From contig JAEYNS010000323.1 in assembly GCA_023412435.1 (NCBI GenBank), positions 1-15,544 on the forward strand: 15,544 bases of DNA. Direction: 5' to 3'. The notes under the pieces are model-generated. The model did no database searches. It worked only from the letters and a program-made list of their open reading frames with translations, and had not been told where the DNA came from. A program made the position numbers and the translations under genes. Every line of letters begins with the position of its first letter. Within the stretch, counting starts at the first letter, position 1. The stretch comes from Actinomycetes bacterium. GTDB taxonomy: Bacteria > Actinomycetota > Actinomycetes > Propionibacteriales > Propionibacteriaceae. Shown here piece by piece: positions 6,178 to 14,240 of this stretch.

Positions 6178-7391
6178 CAGGCGGTGACCTCCGCGCGGCG
6201 CCGGTTCCACTGGTCGAAGGCGACCGCGAGCAGCAGCACGACGCCCTTCACCACCGACTGCAGCTGCATCGGCAGCCCCAGCAGCGACATGATGTTGCTG
6301 ATCACCGCCATCAGCAGGCCGCCGATCATGGCGCCGCCGACGCGTCCGATGCCGCCGGTGGTGGATGCCCCGCCGATGAAGCAGGCGGCGATCGCGTCCA
6401 GCTCGACGCCGTTGCCGGCGCCCGGCTGGGCGGCGTTCATCCGCGACGAGTAGACGATGCCGGCGACCGCCGCCAGGACCCCCATGTTCACGAAGATCCA
6501 GAAGTTGACCCGGCGCACCCGGACGCCCGACAGCTGGGCGGCGTTGAGGTTGCCACCGATGGCGTAGACGTGCCGGCCGAAGACCGAGCGCTGGCTCACC
6601 ACGGTGTAGATGACGAACAGGCCGAGCACCAGCACGAGCACGTTGGGCAGGCCACGGCTCGAGGCGAGCACCCAGCCCAGCCACATGATGATGAAGGCCA
6701 TCAGCACGAGCTTGCCGATGAACAGCGGCATCGACTCCACGGTCTGGGCGTAGGCGATCCGGCCCTGCCGGGTCCGCCACTGCAGGTACCCGAAGGCGAC
6801 AGCGCCGATCCCGAACACGACAAGGGTGAAGATGTCGATCCCGTAGCCGCCGAACAATCCGTTCTGGAATCCGTTGGCTATCTCGTAGTACGTCCCGCCG
6901 AACGGCGACAGCGAGATGCTGTTCAGCACCTGGTAGGTGAGGCCGCGGAAGATCAGCATGCCGCCGAGGGTCACGATGAAGCCGGGGATGCCGACGAAGG
7001 CCACCCAGAACCCGTGCCAGATCCCGACCAGCAGGCCGACCAGCAGGGCTGCCAGCACACCGAGCCACCAGGGCATCTGATACTTGATCACGACGACCGC
7101 TGCCACGGCACCGGTGAGGGCCACCACCGAGCCGACCGAGAGGTCGATCTGGGCGGCGACGATCACCAGGAGCATCCCCATCGCTAGGATCAGGATGTAG
7201 GAGTACTGCAACACGATGTTGGTGATGTTGCCCGGCGACAGGAAGTTCGGGTTCGCCAGCGACGCGGCGGCGAAGACGACCACGAAGGCGATCAGGATGC
7301 CGCTCTGCCGCATGTTGCGGGTCAGCATCTCCCCGATGCCGGCGGTGACGGCGGGCTTCGCGGACGTGGGCGTGGTCACAGGGGCGGTCAT
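6177..7391 (-). CDS. mmsB: Multiple monosaccharide ABC transporter, permease
   Basis: The 404-residue integral membrane protein belongs to the BPD_transp_2 group (RbsC/XylH/GguB). It would dimerise to form the sugar channel for ChvE and MmsA. Visible family marks are [16 protein letters not shown] (48-63), [14 protein letters not shown] (79-92), [40 protein letters not shown] and [29 protein letters not shown], the last including the ATPase-docking region. Around ten hydrophobic segments can be seen. Length is like GguB/XylH (about 390-400) rather than the shorter RbsC. The ATG overlaps the mmsA stop by four bases (ATGA), so it is translated after MmsA. The substrate cannot be read from the permease; xylose, arabinose, glucose and galactose are transported by known relatives. 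Confidence 0.93.
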   Translation of the reverse strand: MTAPVTTPTSAKPAVTAGIGEMLTRNMRQSGILIAFVVVFAAASLANPNFLSPGNITNIVLQYSYILILAMGMLLVIVAAQIDLSVGSVVALTGAVAAVVVIKYQMPWWLGVLAALLVGLLVGIWHGFWVAFVGIPGFIVTLGGMLIFRGLTYQVLNSISLSPFGGTYYEIANGFQNGLFGGYGIDIFTLVVFGIGAVAFGYLQWRTRQGRIAYAQTVESMPLFIGKLVLMAFIIMWLGWVLASSRGLPNVLVLVLGLFVIYTVVSQRSVFGRHVYAIGGNLNAAQLSGVRVRRVNFWIFVNMGVLAAVAGIVYSSRMNAAQPGAGNGVELDAIAACFIGGASTTGGIGRVGGAMIGGLLMAVISNIMSLLGLPMQLQSVVKGVVLLLAVAFDQWNRRRAEVTA

Positions 7392-9007
7392 CGCGCCTGT
7401 CCTTTCATCTCGGTGTGCGAGGCCGTCGCAGCACTGACGGGTTCCGGCTCGCTGGACGGGGCAGCGGCGGGCAACGGCTTGCCGCGCTCGATGGTCATGA
7501 GCTGCATCAACCGCTCCTGGGTCGCCTCGGCGACCGGAACCTCACCGGTCATCCGGCCGTAGGCGAGGGTGTAGATGCGGTCGCAGATCCCGAGCAGTTC
7601 GGGCAGCTCCGAGGAGATCACCACGACGGCCTTGCCGGCGGCGACCATGCGGTTGATCAGCGTGTAGATCTCGTACTTGGCGCCGACGTCGATGCCACGG
7701 GTCGGCTCGTCGAGGATCAGCACGTCGGGCTCGGTGAACAGCCACTTGCTGAGCACCACCTTCTGCTGGTTGCCGCCCGAGAGCTTGCCGACCAGAGCCA
7801 TCACGTTCGGGGTGCGGATGTTGAGGTCGCGGCGGTAGTCCTCGGCAACCTTCAGCTCTTCGTTGCCGTTCACCCAACCGCGCTTGGACAGCTTGAACAG
7901 ACCGGCCGAGGAGATGTTCCGCCGGACGTCATCGAGCAGGTTCAGCCCGTAGCGCTTGCGGTCCTCGGTGGCGTACGCGATCCCGTGCCGGACGGCATCT
8001 GCGACGGTCGGCAGTTCGATCGGTTCGCCGTTCTTGAGGATCTGACCGCTGATGTCGCGGCCGTAGGTCCTGCCGAAGATGCTCATCGCGAGCTCGGTCC
8101 GCCCGGCCCCCATCAGGCCTGCGATCCCGACGACCTCGCCGGCACGCACGTGGAAGGAGGCCTTGTCGATGATCACCCGGCCGGCCTGGGTCGGGTGGTA
8201 GACGGTCCAGTCCTTCACCTCGAGGACGGGGGCGCCGATGTTCGGGGTGCGCTCAGGGAAGCGGTGCTCGAGGTCGCGTCCCACCATGCCTCGGATCATC
8301 CGCTCCTGGGTCGCGTCCGGCTCGGACATGTCCATCGTCTCGATGGTCCGGCCGTCGCGCAGGATCGTGGTGTGCTGGGCGATCTCGGCGATCTCGTTCA
8401 ACTTGTGGGAGATCACGATGGAGGTGATCCCGTGGCCCTGCAGTTGGCGGATCAGGCCGAGGAGGTGTTCGGAGTCGTTGTCGTTGAGGGCGGCGGTGGG
8501 CTCATCGAGGATGAGCAGCTTCACGTCCTTGCTCAGCGCCTTGGCGATCTCGATCAGTTGCTGTTTCCCGACGCCGAGCACGGAGACGGGGGTGGTCGGG
8601 TTCTCCTTCAGCCCCACCCGCTCCATCAGCTTGGCGGCCTCGTGATTGGCGCGGTTCCAGTCGATGAGGCCGGTCGCGCCCCTGGTCTCGTTGCCGAGGA
8701 AGATGTTCTCGGCCACCGACAGATACGGCACCAGGGCGAGCTCCTGGTGGATGATCACGATGCCCTTGGCCTCGGAGTCATTGATGGTGGCGAACTGGAC
8801 CTCTTCGCCCTCGAAGAAGATCTCGCCCTCGTAGGTGCCGTGCGGGTACACCCCGCTGAGCACCTTCATCAGGGTCGACTTCCCGGCCCCGTTCTCACCG
8901 CAGATCGCGTGGATCTCACCACGCTCAACGGTCAGCGAGACCTCCTGGAGCGCCTTGACGCCCGGAAAGGTCTTGGTGATCGACCGCATCTGAAGGATGT
9001 CGTTCAT
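7388..9007 (-). CDS. mmsA: Multiple monosaccharide ABC transporter, ATP-binding protein
   Basis: The 539-residue protein holds two fused ATPase domains, as in XylG, MglA and GguA. Domain one has Walker [10 protein letters not shown] (37-45), a signature in the form LGVGKQQ and Walker [12 protein letters not shown]. Domain two has the family's degenerate Walker [10 protein letters not shown], then LSGGNQQK and [20 protein letters not shown], with ATEDRKRYG upstream of it. Only the first site is expected to bind and hydrolyse ATP normally, which is usual for this family. The open frame runs 23 codons further upstream, but the ATG at 9007 has AGGGAGGG just before it and is where homology begins. 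A strong stem-loop (9049-9076) lies between this gene and chvE. It couples directly to mmsB. The C-terminal tail is low complexity and rich in Ala, Pro and Ser. Confidence 0.95.
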   Translation of the reverse strand: MNDILQMRSITKTFPGVKALQEVSLTVERGEIHAICGENGAGKSTLMKVLSGVYPHGTYEGEIFFEGEEVQFATINDSEAKGIVIIHQELALVPYLSVAENIFLGNETRGATGLIDWNRANHEAAKLMERVGLKENPTTPVSVLGVGKQQLIEIAKALSKDVKLLILDEPTAALNDNDSEHLLGLIRQLQGHGITSIVISHKLNEIAEIAQHTTILRDGRTIETMDMSEPDATQERMIRGMVGRDLEHRFPERTPNIGAPVLEVKDWTVYHPTQAGRVIIDKASFHVRAGEVVGIAGLMGAGRTELAMSIFGRTYGRDISGQILKNGEPIELPTVADAVRHGIAYATEDRKRYGLNLLDDVRRNISSAGLFKLSKRGWVNGNEELKVAEDYRRDLNIRTPNVMALVGKLSGGNQQKVVLSKWLFTEPDVLILDEPTRGIDVGAKYEIYTLINRMVAAGKAVVVISSELPELLGICDRIYTLAYGRMTGEVPVAEATQERLMQLMTIERGKPLPAAAPSSEPEPVSAATASHTEMKGQAR

Positions 9008-9048
9008 GTCCCTCCCTGTGGAACCGCTGTGCCGCGGTAGGTGCCTGT

Positions 9049-9076
9049 GTGGGCCCGTCCGAGCGGACGGACCCAC
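9049..9076 (-). promoter_or_regulatory. Intercistronic stem-loop between chvE and mmsA
   Basis: Read on the minus strand, GTGGGTCCGTCC and GGACGGGCCCAC form a 12-pair stem with one G-U pair and a GCTC loop. It sits 17 bases after the chvE stop and 41 bases before the mmsA ATG. No U-tract follows, so complete termination is unlikely. Stem-loops at this point in binding-protein operons often protect the upstream message, giving excess binding protein over ATPase; that role is inferred here. Confidence 0.7.
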
Positions 9077-9093
9077 CCCGTGACCGTGCGTGA

Positions 9094-10266
9094 CTAGCTG
9101 GCGACGCCGGACGCGACCTCTTCGGCCGTCCAGTAACCAGTGTCAACCAGTTCCTTCTGAATGTTGTCGCTGTACACGGTGACAACCGGGAGCAGGAAGG
9201 ACGGGACGACCTTCACACCGTTGTCGTAGGTCTCGGTGTTGTTGGCCTCCGGGGTGCCGCCGGACAGGAACGCCTCGGTGGCGATGACTGCCTGCTCGGC
9301 GAGGTTGCGGGTGTCCTTGAAGATCGTCGAGCTCTGCTGGTTGTCGGCGATCAGCTTCACCGACGCGATCTCGGCGTCCTGGCCGGTCACGATCGGCAGG
9401 CCCTTGTCGATGGTCGGGCCCATGCCGACACCCTGGAGCGCGGTGATGATGCCGCGGGACAGGCCGTCGTACGGAGCCAGGACACCCTTGAGGCCCTCAC
9501 CGGTGCCGCCGTAGGTGGAGGTCAGCAGGTCTTCCATCCGCTTCTGGGCGGTCTCCTGCAGCCACCGCAGCGTGGCGGCCTGCTCGATGGTGGTCTGGCC
9601 GGACTTCACGACCAGGGTGCCGTCGTCGAAGTACGGCTGCAGGGTCTCGATCGCGCCCTTCCAGAACAGGTGCGCGTTGTTGTCGTCCAGCGAGCCGGCG
9701 AACAGCTCGATGTTCTGGCCCTTCTCAGCCGAGCCGGTGGCCTTGCCGTCACGGTCGGTGATCTCCATGCCGGCCAGCAGCGCGGTGGCCTGGGCGACGC
9801 CCACGGCGTAGTTGTCGAAGGTCACGTAGAAGTCGACGTTGCCCGAATCGCGGATCAGGCGGTCGTAGGCGATGACCTTGATGCCCTTGTCAGCCGCTGC
9901 CTGCAGCTGGCTGGTCAGCGCGGTGCCGTCGATGGCGGCGATGATCAGCACCTTGGCACCGGCGGTGATCATGGCGTCGACCTGCTGGGTCTGGGTCGGG
10001 ATGTCGTCGTTGGCGTACTGGAGGTCGACCTTGTAGCCGGCCTTCTCCAGGCCCTCCTTGACGGCGTTGCCGTCGGCGATCCACCGCTCGGAGGTCTGGG
10101 TCGGCATCGCCACGCCGACGAGGGTGTCACCGGCCGGAGCCGGTGCTGAGCTCTCGCCACCGGTGGTGGGAGCCGCGGTGGTCGGGGCACCGGCGCCGCC
10201 ACCCCCACAGGCGGTCAGGGCCAGGGCGGCCGCCATGCCGGCGATCGCAAGTCCGAATCGTCGCAT
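9094..10266 (-). CDS. chvE: Sugar-binding lipoprotein of ABC transporter (ChvE family)
   Basis: The 390-residue extracytoplasmic receptor has a lipoprotein signal: Arg2-Arg3, a hydrophobic stretch and lipobox LTAC with Cys20, followed by a Gly/Ala/Pro/Thr-rich tether to about residue 50. The mature domain is a type I periplasmic-binding fold (Peripla_BP_4) with [74 protein letters not shown] and [14 protein letters not shown]. This set is typical of the ChvE multiple-sugar receptors (glucose, galactose, arabinose, xylose). An in-frame GTG at 10275 would add three residues, but AAGGAG at 10275-10280 is correctly placed (8 bases) for the ATG at 10266. It is the first gene of the importer operon, downstream of an operator-like promoter. 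Confidence 0.94.
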   Translation of the reverse strand: MRRFGLAIAGMAAALALTACGGGGAGAPTTAAPTTGGESSAPAPAGDTLVGVAMPTQTSERWIADGNAVKEGLEKAGYKVDLQYANDDIPTQTQQVDAMITAGAKVLIIAAIDGTALTSQLQAAADKGIKVIAYDRLIRDSGNVDFYVTFDNYAVGVAQATALLAGMEITDRDGKATGSAEKGQNIELFAGSLDDNNAHLFWKGAIETLQPYFDDGTLVVKSGQTTIEQAATLRWLQETAQKRMEDLLTSTYGGTGEGLKGVLAPYDGLSRGIITALQGVGMGPTIDKGLPIVTGQDAEIASVKLIADNQQSSTIFKDTRNLAEQAVIATEAFLSGGTPEANNTETYDNGVKVVPSFLLPVVTVYSDNIQKELVDTGYWTAEEVASGVAS

Positions 10267-10413
10267 CGTGTGCACTCCTTCTCGTCACTGAGAGTCACAG
10301 CCATCGAGCCCTGCGACAGGACTCATCCGGCACCCGCCGGTGGCTTTCTGCAGCGCTGACTCTACGGCCCGCGGACGGGTCGCGCAGGCCGTCAGGATCA
10401 CAGTCCTACAACA

Positions 10414-10441
10414 ATGTGAGCGCCCACATATCGTATGTGAG
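10414..10441 (-). promoter_or_regulatory. Operator-like overlapping palindromes at the chvE promoter
   Basis: TGTGAGCGCCCACA (10415-10428) differs by one base from the symmetric LacI-type half-site pair TGTGAGCGCTCACA. It overlaps a second perfect palindrome, CACATA-TCG-TATGTG (10425-10439), so the ATGTG half-site appears three times. Read toward chvE, TACGAT (10435-10430) between them is a good -10 box, which would place the operator on the promoter and make repression by a sugar-responsive LacI-family protein likely. The -35 is not clear. No regulator gene is in the window. About 150 bases of leader would precede the chvE start. Confidence 0.6.
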
Positions 10442-10465
10442 TTCCTGCGGATCGATTTCAGCGCG

Positions 10466-11467
10466 TCAGAGCCAGTCGATCCGCCGGAACAGCGCAAACA
10501 GCCCGCACGACCCCACCAGGATCGCCAACGCGCTCAGGCCGACCCCGAACGGGGTGTTGTAGCCGGGGTAGGGCAGGTTCTGGCCGAACCAGCCGGTCAC
10601 CGCCGTCGGGACGGCGATGATCGCCGCCCAGCCGGCGAGCTTCTTCATGATGTCGTTCAGCCGGGCGTCCTGCAGCGACAGGTTCGTCTCGAAGGCACTG
10701 CCCACCACCTCGCGCAGTGACTCGCTCCACTCCGCGGCCCGGATCACGTGGTCGTAGAGGTCGTCGAAGTAGCCGTCGAGTTCCCGGCTCGCGGGGTCGT
10801 CGGCGGTGCGCGAGCGCATCACCGCGGCCACCACCTCCCGCATCGGAAGCACCTTGCGGCGCAACTGCACCAGCGCCTTGCGCACCCCGAAGATCCGCTG
10901 CTGGATCTGCCGGTTGCGGCGGGAGTCGTGGACGGGCGAGTCGCCGAACAGCAGGTCCTCCAGGCCCTCCACGGCGTCGTCGAGCGCCTGGATCGCCTCG
11001 AAGTGCCCGTCCACGATGGTGTCGAGCAGGCCGTGGACCAGCGCGCCCACGCCGAGCCGCAGCAGCCCGTCCTCTTCCCACCGCAGCAGCAGCGGCTCGA
11101 CGTCCAGCCCCGAGGTGCTGACGGTGATGAGGGCGTGCGGCAGCACGAAGGCCGAAACCCGCGGTGTCTCGAGGCGGAGCGCACCGGGCGGCTCGGTGAC
11201 CAGATGGGTGGCGTAGCAGGTGAAGAAGGTATGGCTGGCGTGCCGGGTGGCCTTCGGTCGCTCCTCCGGAGCGATCGCGTCCTCCAGGGCATGCCGGTCG
11301 AGGTTGAGCTCGGCGGCGAGGTCGGCCAGCACGCCCGGCTCGGGCCGGTCGAGGTGGAACCACACCAGGGCCCCCGGATCGTCGATCAACCCGCTCAGTT
11401 CGGCCAACGGGAAGCCGTCGGCCTCCAGCTTCCCGTGGCGCCACACGCGACTGCGCGCTGTGCTCAC
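10466..11467 (-). CDS. corA: CorA-family divalent cation transporter with GQN motif
   Basis: The protein of about 333 residues has the CorA layout: an N-terminal alpha/beta cytoplasmic domain with ALVWFHLDRP and LDRHALEDAIAPEERPK, long helices (about 145-275) with QIQQRIFGVRKALVQLRRKVLPMREVV, then two C-terminal membrane helices (about 277-293 and 307-327) and a positive RRIDWL tail. Pentameric CorA proteins carry Mg2+ (or Co2+, Ni2+, Zn2+) across the inner membrane. The signature between the helices, normally GMN, is GQN (295-297) in TGWFGQNLPYPG. The start is uncertain: GTG at 11467 suits the homology but has no clear ribosome site, and other in-frame GTG codons lie upstream. The frame remains open far upstream only as an antisense shadow. 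The chvE promoter begins 25 bases after its stop. Confidence 0.88.
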   Translation of the reverse strand: MSTARSRVWRHGKLEADGFPLAELSGLIDDPGALVWFHLDRPEPGVLADLAAELNLDRHALEDAIAPEERPKATRHASHTFFTCYATHLVTEPPGALRLETPRVSAFVLPHALITVSTSGLDVEPLLLRWEEDGLLRLGVGALVHGLLDTIVDGHFEAIQALDDAVEGLEDLLFGDSPVHDSRRNRQIQQRIFGVRKALVQLRRKVLPMREVVAAVMRSRTADDPASRELDGYFDDLYDHVIRAAEWSESLREVVGSAFETNLSLQDARLNDIMKKLAGWAAIIAVPTAVTGWFGQNLPYPGYNTPFGVGLSALAILVGSCGLFALFRRIDWL

Positions 11468-11566
11468 GCGACCAGCATGGCACCGCTGTACGGGGATGAG
11501 CAGATGCCCACCCGAACGCGTGTGAGGAGGTAGCGTAAGCGACGTGGGGACGGGGGTGGCGGTGCT
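11468..11566. promoter_or_regulatory. Divergent intergenic region corA / PxpA-like gene
   Basis: This 99-base stretch must hold promoters for both genes. On the plus strand TAGCGT (11531-11536) is a good -10 box, and GGGGGTGG (11552-11559) is a plausible ribosome site for the GTG at 11567. A 12-codon frame beginning with GTG at 11544, eight bases after the -10, ends inside the downstream gene. For corA I see no convincing -10. Confidence 0.4.
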
Positions 11567-12316
11567 GTGCGGGTTGGGCTGACGTGTGATCTTGGCAGGC
11601 GGTACGACGAGCTGTGGCTGGAGGCCGAACGGGAGGTTTGGCCCCTTGTCAGCCACGTGTCGATCCCCTGCGGCGGGCACGCGGGCGTGCCCCGCTCGAT
11701 GCTGTCCGCGGTTACGGAGGCCACCTCTCGGGCGCTGAGGATCGGGGCGAGCCTCGGCTACCGGGACCCGGTCTCCGGCGGCGAGCGTTTCATCGACTAC
11801 CACGCTGACGACCTGGCTGCGGAACTGCTCTTCCAGTTGGGCGGACTCGACTCGCTGGTGGCCAGCGAGGGTGGCCGGCTCGAGTTCGTCCGGGCGTCCG
11901 GCGCGCTGGCCGAGGCGGCGCGTACCGACCGCTGTCACGCCTGGGCAATCGTCAACGCCGTCCTGGACTTCGACGAGTCCCTGACAGTGGTCGGGGAGGC
12001 CGGCTCCCGGCTGCTCGCGACCGCGGAACGCCACGGCCTCACCACCGCCGTGGAACACAGGCCCGACCTCTCGGCGCGCTGCGCCGGCCTGCGGGCGGCA
12101 GGTCCCGGGCCGGCGGAGGTCGCGGAGCGGGCGGTGGAGGCGGTCGCGGCCGGTGGGATCGACACGATCTGGCTGCCCTGTGGCACGAGCGCCGAGCGCG
12201 CTACGGTACAGGCTGTCCACCGGGCGCTGACCAGCGCCGGCTACGCCATCACCCCCGCCGCTGCCACCGCGCAGCCTGACGATGAGCTCACCCGGTTCGG
12301 CAGGCGCGCGGGCTGA
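11567..12316 (+). CDS. Divergent LamB/YcsF (PxpA-like) family protein
   Basis: The 249-residue protein lines up along its whole length with 5-oxoprolinase subunit A. CDLG (7-10) matches the N-terminal NCDLGE; SIPCGGHAGVPRSM (32-45) matches NIACGFHAGDPxxM; GASLGYRDP (60-68) matches GAHPGYPD; ELLFQLGGLDSL (86-97) matches the YQIGAL helix; FVRASGAL (107-114) matches HVKPHGALYN; and LPCGTSAERATVQAVHRALTSAG (203-225) matches the C-terminal VHGDTPxAV region. Length also fits PxpA (about 250). However, most of the polar signature residues are replaced (E to R, D to V, HP to SL, KPH to RAS, HGD to PCG). 5-Oxoproline cleavage is therefore doubtful and the activity is unknown. No pxpB or pxpC is nearby; accA follows 93 bases downstream on the same strand. 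The family assignment is by eye and could be wrong. Confidence 0.65.
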   Translation: MRVGLTCDLGRRYDELWLEAEREVWPLVSHVSIPCGGHAGVPRSMLSAVTEATSRALRIGASLGYRDPVSGGERFIDYHADDLAAELLFQLGGLDSLVASEGGRLEFVRASGALAEAARTDRCHAWAIVNAVLDFDESLTVVGEAGSRLLATAERHGLTTAVEHRPDLSARCAGLRAAGPGPAEVAERAVEAVAAGGIDTIWLPCGTSAERATVQAVHRALTSAGYAITPAAATAQPDDELTRFGRRAG

Positions 12317-12357
12317 GACGCCCCCGTCCGAGGCGGGACGCCCACACCCGGCCGTCC

Positions 12358-12363
12358 TACACT
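12358..12363 (+). promoter_or_regulatory. -10 box for accA
   Basis: TACACT in the 93-base gap before accA is a strong TANNNT match and would start transcription near 12370, leaving a leader of about 40 bases with AGGGAG (12401-12406) before the ATG. It suggests accA has its own promoter in addition to any read-through from the PxpA-like gene. Confidence 0.5.
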
Positions 12364-12409
12364 GCGCAGGTGCCGCCTCGGCAACGCCTGGCCGACAGAG
12401 AGGGAGCCG

Positions 12410-14170
12410 ATGCCGATCACCAAGGTGCTGGTCGCCAACCGCGGCGAGATCGCAGTCCGTGTGATCAGGGCGGCCAGGGACGCCGGCCTGCGCAGCGTGG
12501 CGGCCTACGCCGACCCGGATGCCGACGCGGTCTTCGTCCGGCTCGCCGACGAGGCCTTCGCGCTGAACGGCCTCACCCCCGCCGACACCTACCTCGACAT
12601 CGACAAGCTGCTGGCCGTGGCCGCCCGCAGCGGCGCGGACGCCGTCCACCCCGGCTACGGCTTTCTCGCCGAGAATGCCGCCTTCGCCAGGGCCGTGGTC
12701 GACGCCGGGCTGACCTGGATCGGCCCGCCGGCGGCTGCCATCGAGGCACTCGGCGACAAGGTGCAGGCCCGCCACATCGCCCAGCAGGTCGGGGCACCGC
12801 TCGTCCCCGGCACCGCCGACCCCGTCTCGTCCGCCGACGAGGTGGTCGCCTTCGCCGCCCAGCACGGCCTGCCGATCGCGATCAAGGCTGCCTTCGGCGG
12901 TGGCGGCCGCGGGCTGAAGGTGGCCCGGACGATGGCAGAGGTGCCCGAACTGTTCGAGTCGGCCACCCGCGAGGCGGTGACGGCCTTCGGGAGGGGCGAG
13001 TGCTTCGTGGAGCGGTACCTCGACCGGCCGCGCCACGTCGAGCCCCAGTGCCTGGCCGACAGCCACGGCAACGTCGTCGTGATCTCGACTCGGGACTGCT
13101 CGCTACAGCGCCGCCACCAAAAGCTCGTGGAAGAGGCGCCCGCGCCCTTCCTGAACCCCCACCAGGTCGAACGCCTGTATGAGTCGTCGAAGGCGATCCT
13201 TCGTGCCGCCGGGTACGTCGGCGCCGGCACCTGCGAGTTCCTGGTCGGCCAGGACGGCACCATCTCGTTCCTCGAGGTCAACACCCGCCTGCAGGTGGAG
13301 CACCCGGTCTCGGAGGAGGTGACCGGTATCGACCTCGTGCGCGAGATGTTCCGGATCGCCGACGGCGAGGCACTGGGCTATGCCGACCCGCCGGTGCGCG
13401 GCCACTCGATCGAGTTCCGGATCAATGCCGAGGACGCCGGCCGCAGCTTCATGCCTGCGCCCGGGACGCTGACCGCCTGGCAGCCGCCCACCGGACCCGG
13501 GGTGCGGGTGGACGCCGGCTACACCGCGGGGATGGCGGTGCCCGGCTCGTTCGACTCCCTGGTGGCCAAGATCATCGTCACCGGGTCCACCCGGACCCAG
13601 GCCATCGAGCGGGCCCGCAGGGCGCTGGCGGAGACGGTGCTGGAGGGGATGCCCTCGGTGCTGCCGTTCCACCGCGCGGTGCTGCAGGAGCCGGCCTTCG
13701 TCGCCGGAGACGGCAGCTTCGGCGTCCACACCCGCTGGATCGAGACCGAGTTCGCCACCCCGATCGAGCCCTACACCGGCGCCCTCGGCGAGTCGGACGC
13801 GGCGGAGAGGACCAGCTACGTGGTCGAGGTGGACGGCCGCCGGATCGAGGTCCGGCTGCCTGCCTCGCTCAGCACGCCGGCTGTCCGGGCGTCCGCACCG
13901 CAGCGCCCCACCCGGCGCAGCACCGGGGGGGCGAGAGCCAAGGCACCCTCCACCAACGAGCTTGCCGCCCCGATGCAGGGCACCGTGGTCAAGGTGGCGG
14001 TGGTCGAGGGCGACCGGGTCAGCGAGGGCGACCTCGTGGTGGTGCTCGAGGCGATGAAGATGGAGCAGCCGATCACCGCCCATCGCTCCGGGGTGGTGGC
14101 CCGGCTGCAGGCCGAGCCGGGCGCGTCGGTGACCAGCGGTCAGGTGCTCTGCGAGATCATCGACGGTTGA
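12410..14170 (+). CDS. accA: Acyl-CoA carboxylase alpha subunit: biotin carboxylase fused to biotin carrier
   Basis: The 586-residue protein combines three biotin carboxylase domains with a C-terminal biotinyl domain, the AccA3/AccA2 arrangement of actinobacteria. It carboxylates its own biotin with bicarbonate and ATP, and delivers it to AccD. Visible marks are [17 protein letters not shown] (5-21), [11 protein letters not shown], the ATP-grasp glycine loop [53 protein letters not shown] and [11 protein letters not shown] Pro/Ala/Arg linker at about 480-510 leads to the carrier domain with EAMKMEQ. The biotinylated Lys is residue 550 (14057-14059). The start has AGGGAG three bases upstream. 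It is the expected BirA substrate and AccD5 partner, but lies 9.6 kb from accE. The frame ends before a strong palindromic terminator. Confidence 0.96.
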   Translation: MPITKVLVANRGEIAVRVIRAARDAGLRSVAAYADPDADAVFVRLADEAFALNGLTPADTYLDIDKLLAVAARSGADAVHPGYGFLAENAAFARAVVDAGLTWIGPPAAAIEALGDKVQARHIAQQVGAPLVPGTADPVSSADEVVAFAAQHGLPIAIKAAFGGGGRGLKVARTMAEVPELFESATREAVTAFGRGECFVERYLDRPRHVEPQCLADSHGNVVVISTRDCSLQRRHQKLVEEAPAPFLNPHQVERLYESSKAILRAAGYVGAGTCEFLVGQDGTISFLEVNTRLQVEHPVSEEVTGIDLVREMFRIADGEALGYADPPVRGHSIEFRINAEDAGRSFMPAPGTLTAWQPPTGPGVRVDAGYTAGMAVPGSFDSLVAKIIVTGSTRTQAIERARRALAETVLEGMPSVLPFHRAVLQEPAFVAGDGSFGVHTRWIETEFATPIEPYTGALGESDAAERTSYVVEVDGRRIEVRLPASLSTPAVRASAPQRPTRRSTGGARAKAPSTNELAAPMQGTVVKVAVVEGDRVSEGDLVVVLEAMKMEQPITAHRSGVVARLQAEPGASVTSGQVLCEIIDG

Positions 14171-14194
14171 GGGACGCCCCGCGCTGCCCGCCTG

Positions 14195-14234
14195 ACCGGA
14201 CAGTTCCCGCCGAGGTCGGCCGGAACTGTCCGGT
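14195..14234. terminator. Bidirectional terminator-like palindrome between accA and xylB
   Basis: CCGGACAGTTCC (14196-14207) is perfectly inverted as GGAACTGTCCGG (14222-14233), extended by one A-T pair outside. Inside, after one mismatch, GCCG pairs with CGGC around an AGGT loop. It lies 24 bases after accA and 6 bases before the end of the convergent xylB, so it can terminate both transcripts. There is no T-tract, which is common in high-GC actinobacteria. It shares its core with 4323-4356. Confidence 0.8.
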
Positions 14235-14240
14235 GTGGCG

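Noticed and set aside
7415..9040. Long plus-strand open frame opposite mmsA
   Set aside because: The composition is that of an antisense shadow, and MmsA has unmistakable ABC motifs throughout on the other strand.
10267..10275. GTG start three codons upstream for chvE
   Set aside because: The AAGGAG ribosome site overlaps that codon and is correctly spaced only for the ATG at 10266.
10267..10413. Riboswitch or ribozyme in the long chvE leader
   Set aside because: I looked for conserved cores and found only short GC-rich hairpins; nothing matches a known class.
11464..11478. ATG-CTG-GTC-GCG-TGA mini-frame overlapping the corA GTG start
   Set aside because: No ribosome site is seen for it and such four-codon frames arise easily by chance; kept only as a curiosity about the corA start.
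12324..12340. Hairpin after the PxpA-like gene
   Set aside because: Only about five pairs around a six-base loop; too weak to call a terminator in DNA of this GC content.
11468..13066. Extension of the corA frame upstream
   Set aside because: It runs antisense through the PxpA-like gene and accA and has no recognisable domain.
13103..14083. Long minus-strand open frame opposite accA
   Set aside because: Shadow of accA; no motif and biased His/Asp/Gly composition.
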